DNA of 64,000 nt from CAVVFX01 sp963747535 (GTDB lineage Bacteria; Acidobacteriota; Terriglobia; Bryobacterales; Bryobacteraceae): the NCBI GenBank assembly GCA_963747535.1, contig CAVVFX010000006.1, positions 1 to 64,000 of the forward strand, written 5' to 3'. A program made the position numbers and the translations under genes. Positions 61,744-64,000 of the stretch are shown here, in pieces. Position 1 is the stretch's first letter. Every line of letters starts with the position of its first letter. Below the pieces are notes generated by a model. It did not search any database. It was not told the DNA's origin and saw only the letters and a program-made list of their open reading frames with translations.

Positions 61744-62227
61744 GCCGCTCCACTGCTATCGCATCGCCGATCAGCGTCATCCCATCCTCGACGGAATGGG
61801 AACGTTCCTGCAAGGCAGTCGATGGGTCTCGCCAGGACGCCGCGTCATCCACGCAGCCGAAACTTACGCGGCGTCGCTCCTCGAAATGCTGGTCCACTGC
61901 AACACCGGCCGGCTTCCGAGGACGCATGCCTGGATCGAAATCACCTGCCCATCCCGCTCTGGCATTGCGGAAATCAAAGCCGCCGAGGTCCCTGACTGGA
62001 ACGGGTTCGACATTCGCCGGACACGCGCTCTCGGCGACCGCTGGTATGAGGACCGGCGCTCTTTGGTCTTGCTGGTTCCCTCCGTAGTAACTGCCGGGGT
62101 GGAGCGCAATGTCCTCATCAATCAGGACCATCCCGCTTTTCGTCACGTCCGCGCCACCGCGCCCGCAGCCGTAAAGTGGGATTCGCGCCTTTTCGCTAAG
62201 ATGGAACCTGCGAGGGAACACCAATGA
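61727..62227 (+). CDS. RES-domain toxin (NAD+-degrading family)
   Basis: A 166-residue RES protein: LHCYRIAD near the start, GTFLQGSRWVSPGRRVIHAAETYAASLLEMLVH carrying the conserved Arg, Glu and Ser positions, and WIEITCPS. Studied RES toxins (for example MbcT) act as NAD+ phosphorylases or glycohydrolases and are neutralised by the Xre-like antitoxin. The start inside the antitoxin gene implies coupled translation. The next gene overlaps its stop by four bases. Confidence 0.9.
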   Translation: MASPPKPLHCYRIADQRHPILDGMGTFLQGSRWVSPGRRVIHAAETYAASLLEMLVHCNTGRLPRTHAWIEITCPSRSGIAEIKAAEVPDWNGFDIRRTRALGDRWYEDRRSLVLLVPSVVTAGVERNVLINQDHPAFRHVRATAPAAVKWDSRLFAKMEPAREHQ

Positions 62228-62733
62228 AAGCTCTCCTTTTCACCTGTTTTGTGACCGTTGCCGCAGCCCAGACAACCGGGTTTCGCGCCGAGTTCCTCCG
62301 ACAACTCGATGACGCCGAGAAGAAGTGTGTCGGGCTTGCCGAAAAAATGCCCGAAGAAAAATACTCCTGGCGACCCGGCGAAGGAGTGCGTTCGATCGGC
62401 GAAGTCTACGTTCATATAGCTGCCGCCAACTACCTGTTCAGCGGCTTTGTCGGCGCGAAGATGCCGGCAGGAATAAGTCCGAATATGGAAAAGACCGTGA
62501 CTAAGAAAGCCGAAATTGTCGATCTGATGAAGAGGTCATTCGCCTTCGCGCGGCAAGCTGTCACCGCCATGCCTGACGCCGATCTTGAAAAGCCAGTAAA
62601 AATGTTCGGCAACACGGTCACCGAGCGTGCGGCACTCCTGGTAATGTCGAACCACCTGCACGAGCATCTGGGACAATCGATCGCCTACGCGCGGACCAAC
62701 GGCGTGGTCCCGCCATGGAGTGAGAAGCCGTAA
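62224..62733 (+). CDS. Exported DinB-fold protein
   Basis: A 169-residue protein with a signal peptide (MKALLFTCFVTVAAAQ). A DinB-type four-helix bundle follows: EFLRQLDDAEKKCVGLAEKMPEEKYSWRPGEGVRSIGEVYVHIAAANY, and a C-terminal SNHLHEHLGQSIAYARTNGVVPPW. The His positions of the metal site (VYVH, NHLHEHLG) are present. Export is common for DinB paralogues of Acidobacteria. GAGGGA precedes the ATG, which overlaps the RES stop (ATGA). Function unknown. Confidence 0.87.
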   Translation: MKALLFTCFVTVAAAQTTGFRAEFLRQLDDAEKKCVGLAEKMPEEKYSWRPGEGVRSIGEVYVHIAAANYLFSGFVGAKMPAGISPNMEKTVTKKAEIVDLMKRSFAFARQAVTAMPDADLEKPVKMFGNTVTERAALLVMSNHLHEHLGQSIAYARTNGVVPPWSEKP

Positions 62734-62781
62734 CCGAGCCGCGAACTTCCGTAGCAAGAAGCCGCTTTTGAACTGGCGTGT

Positions 62782-64000
62782 TCAGCTTCGGACAACGAAA
62801 TACGGCGTTTGGGAAAGATCGTCGCCGAAGCCGGGGAACACAATCCTGTCTCCTGTGAGATAACAGAAATAATATTGCAGCGGATACTTGGAATCAGTGT
62901 ACTCCGCGGGAATTACGGCTCGGTTGGCGCCGCGCGTCTGTTGCATCTCGACGGTGCGCCATCTCTCGGCTTGATTGACATGCCGGTAGTACAATCGCGC
63001 CGGCGCTCCCGACATTTCAACGACGAGGTCCTGTCCGCGCTGAAACCGTACCGGCGGAGTATGCGAGAGTCCCTGTAGGGTGACTTGACCGAAATGCCCT
63101 TGCGGATCCATCCCTCCCCGAGGCTGGCCGCGCCTTTTCATGTCCTCGATATCCGCATCAATCTCCGCAAGCCTGTCCAGCCAGTGCCCGCGCAAGTGAG
63201 GAACGGCGCCATAAGTAATGTCGCCAGCATATCGATTCTTCGCCAGATTGGCGAAACCCGCCCACGCCGCGCGCGCTGTCGCATACCGGCTAACGGCCCA
63301 ACTGAATTCCTCCTTTCTTCGCTCGAACTTCCGCCATGCAACCGCCGCCCGCAGTTTTCCAGCGTAGAATTCGCCGAGTCCACTCTGAATTGCCACGTCC
63401 AATTGCCACCGGCGAAACTCGGGTGTATCTTTCACCGGCACCTTCGCCATACTGTCGGCCGCATTCTTTGCCAGACCGTCCAACCAGCGCGCCACTTCCC
63501 AGGGCGAAATCTTATCCAACCTCTTTCCGTCTACCTCCGCATCCGCATACTCATTCACCGTCGCGAACATCTGCGGATCGAACGGGCTCACATTCCCAAA
63601 CACCTTGGGCTTAGGAGTGTCGCTATAAGGCTGCTTCCGATCTCCATCCACGATCGGCATATTCGTATACATCTCGGGCCAATAAGTATTATTCGATCCC
63701 GACGCGCCATGCACCGTCGTCACGATCGGCAGAATGCGACTGGCTGCAGCCAGTGCCTCTTCCGCATGCAAAGCCCCATCGCCAAACTCATTCCGCAGCC
63801 ATCTCCGCCATTGCTCCGGATCCGCATCCGGGTTATAAATGCACCGCCCCCACACCCGATATGTATATGCAAACTTCTGCCAGTCGAATTTCGGATTCAG
63901 CGACGCATCCGCATACCCGCACCGGCCGCCCGGTTTGCCCGACCCCTTGCGTCCCTTGAACGACAGCGGCTCGAACCACTCGACCCCCTGGTCCCCGCAG
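62782..64000 (-). CDS. Large exported protein, glycoside-hydrolase-like, 3' part
   Basis: The frame is open through the right edge, so the N terminus is missing; about 405 residues are visible. It contains FAYTYRVWGRCIYNPDADPEQWRRWLRNEFG, then RILPIVTTVHGASGSNNTYWPEMYTNMP and a helical region (SPWEVARWLDGLAKNAADSMAKV), ending in a beta-rich segment (PVRFQRGQDLVVEMSG...FPGFGDDL). The pattern resembles C-terminal helical regions of large glycoside hydrolases of Planctomycetes and Acidobacteria. I cannot name the family with certainty. Confidence 0.6.
   Translation of the reverse strand, partial: CGDQGVEWFEPLSFKGRKGSGKPGGRCGYADASLNPKFDWQKFAYTYRVWGRCIYNPDADPEQWRRWLRNEFGDGALHAEEALAAASRILPIVTTVHGASGSNNTYWPEMYTNMPIVDGDRKQPYSDTPKPKVFGNVSPFDPQMFATVNEYADAEVDGKRLDKISPWEVARWLDGLAKNAADSMAKVPVKDTPEFRRWQLDVAIQSGLGEFYAGKLRAAVAWRKFERRKEEFSWAVSRYATARAAWAGFANLAKNRYAGDITYGAVPHLRGHWLDRLAEIDADIEDMKRRGQPRGGMDPQGHFGQVTLQGLSHTPPVRFQRGQDLVVEMSGAPARLYYRHVNQAERWRTVEMQQTRGANRAVIPAEYTDSKYPLQYYFCYLTGDRIVFPGFGDDLSQTPYFVVRS

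Noticed and set aside
1..64000. CRISPR array, rRNA, tRNA, prophage or replication origin
   Set aside because: No regularly spaced repeats, no rRNA or tRNA-like sequence, no phage structural genes and no dnaA-box cluster were seen by reading. A tRNA or Rfam scan was not run.

Overview
The window looks like a piece of chromosome from an Acidobacteriota bacterium of the Bryobacterales/Solibacter type. The evidence is an exported VWFA-related protein of the kind expanded in Acidobacteria, a planctomycete-type cytochrome C/DUF1549 protein, an SBBP beta-propeller protein, a DUF6526 protein, a PEP-CTERM protein, FecR-like and coiled-coil proteins, high GC and many small palindromic intergenic repeats. 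I see no rRNA, tRNA, CRISPR array, prophage or replication origin. The assignment is inference from gene content only.

Layout. 1-1.7 kb: the 5' part of an exported cytochrome/DUF1549 gene and two unassigned genes. 1.99-3.44 kb: a complete IS4-family element with inverted ends and a 10-bp target duplication; its transposase is frameshifted near the C terminus. 3.6-5.4 kb: a FecR-like surface protein and two small conserved proteins. 5.5-8.7 kb: glycerol kinase and an exopolyphosphatase (Ppx/GppA-HD). 8.8-19.6 kb: an exported VWFA protein, threonine synthase, a lytic transglycosylase, an ABC ATPase/permease pair, an ACT-domain malic enzyme, a lone error-prone polymerase (DnaE2) and an orphan ribbon-helix-helix protein. 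19.6-23.3 kb: an asnB and GT39 glycosyltransferase operon read leftward. 23.5-27.9 kb: a YfiT/DinB-fold protein, a membrane J-domain protein, a coiled-coil membrane protein and a UGM-like flavoprotein. 28-33.7 kb: an exported 2-hydroxyacid dehydrogenase, an exported esterase and a large SBBP protein.

33.7-41.5 kb: a leftward glycan cluster (concanavalin/LamG-like protein, alpha/alpha-barrel protein, GT2, GT4, DUF362) downstream of pyruvate kinase. Two copies of a 72-bp repeat in opposite orientation lie at 30.85 and 41.94 kb and bracket this part. 42-45.3 kb: the rpoN-hpf-rapZ operon. 45.5-48.3 kb: a MoxR/ChlI-like AAA+ ATPase paired with a VWA protein. 48.3-49.4 kb: a PEP-CTERM metalloprotease-like protein. 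49.8-56.7 kb: a heavy-metal (probably copper/silver) efflux operon with a Cys-rich periplasmic protein, TolC, adaptor, RND pump and a trailing unknown. 56.9-61.3 kb: a lipid operon, etfBA-plsC-acyl-CoA ligase. 61.3-62.7 kb: a Xre-RES toxin-antitoxin pair fused by overlap to an exported DinB-fold gene. The window ends inside a large protein that resembles an exported glycoside hydrolase.

The most unusual non-coding signals are two families of palindromic repeats. One is the 72-bp element. The other has a 26-bp core at 16.0, 54.9 and 56.3 kb; one of its copies is translated as part of the N terminus of the metal-efflux adaptor. No clear new defence or biosynthetic system is visible. The best candidates for undescribed systems are the AAA+/VWA pair, the Xre-RES-DinB operon and the DUF362-containing glycan cluster.
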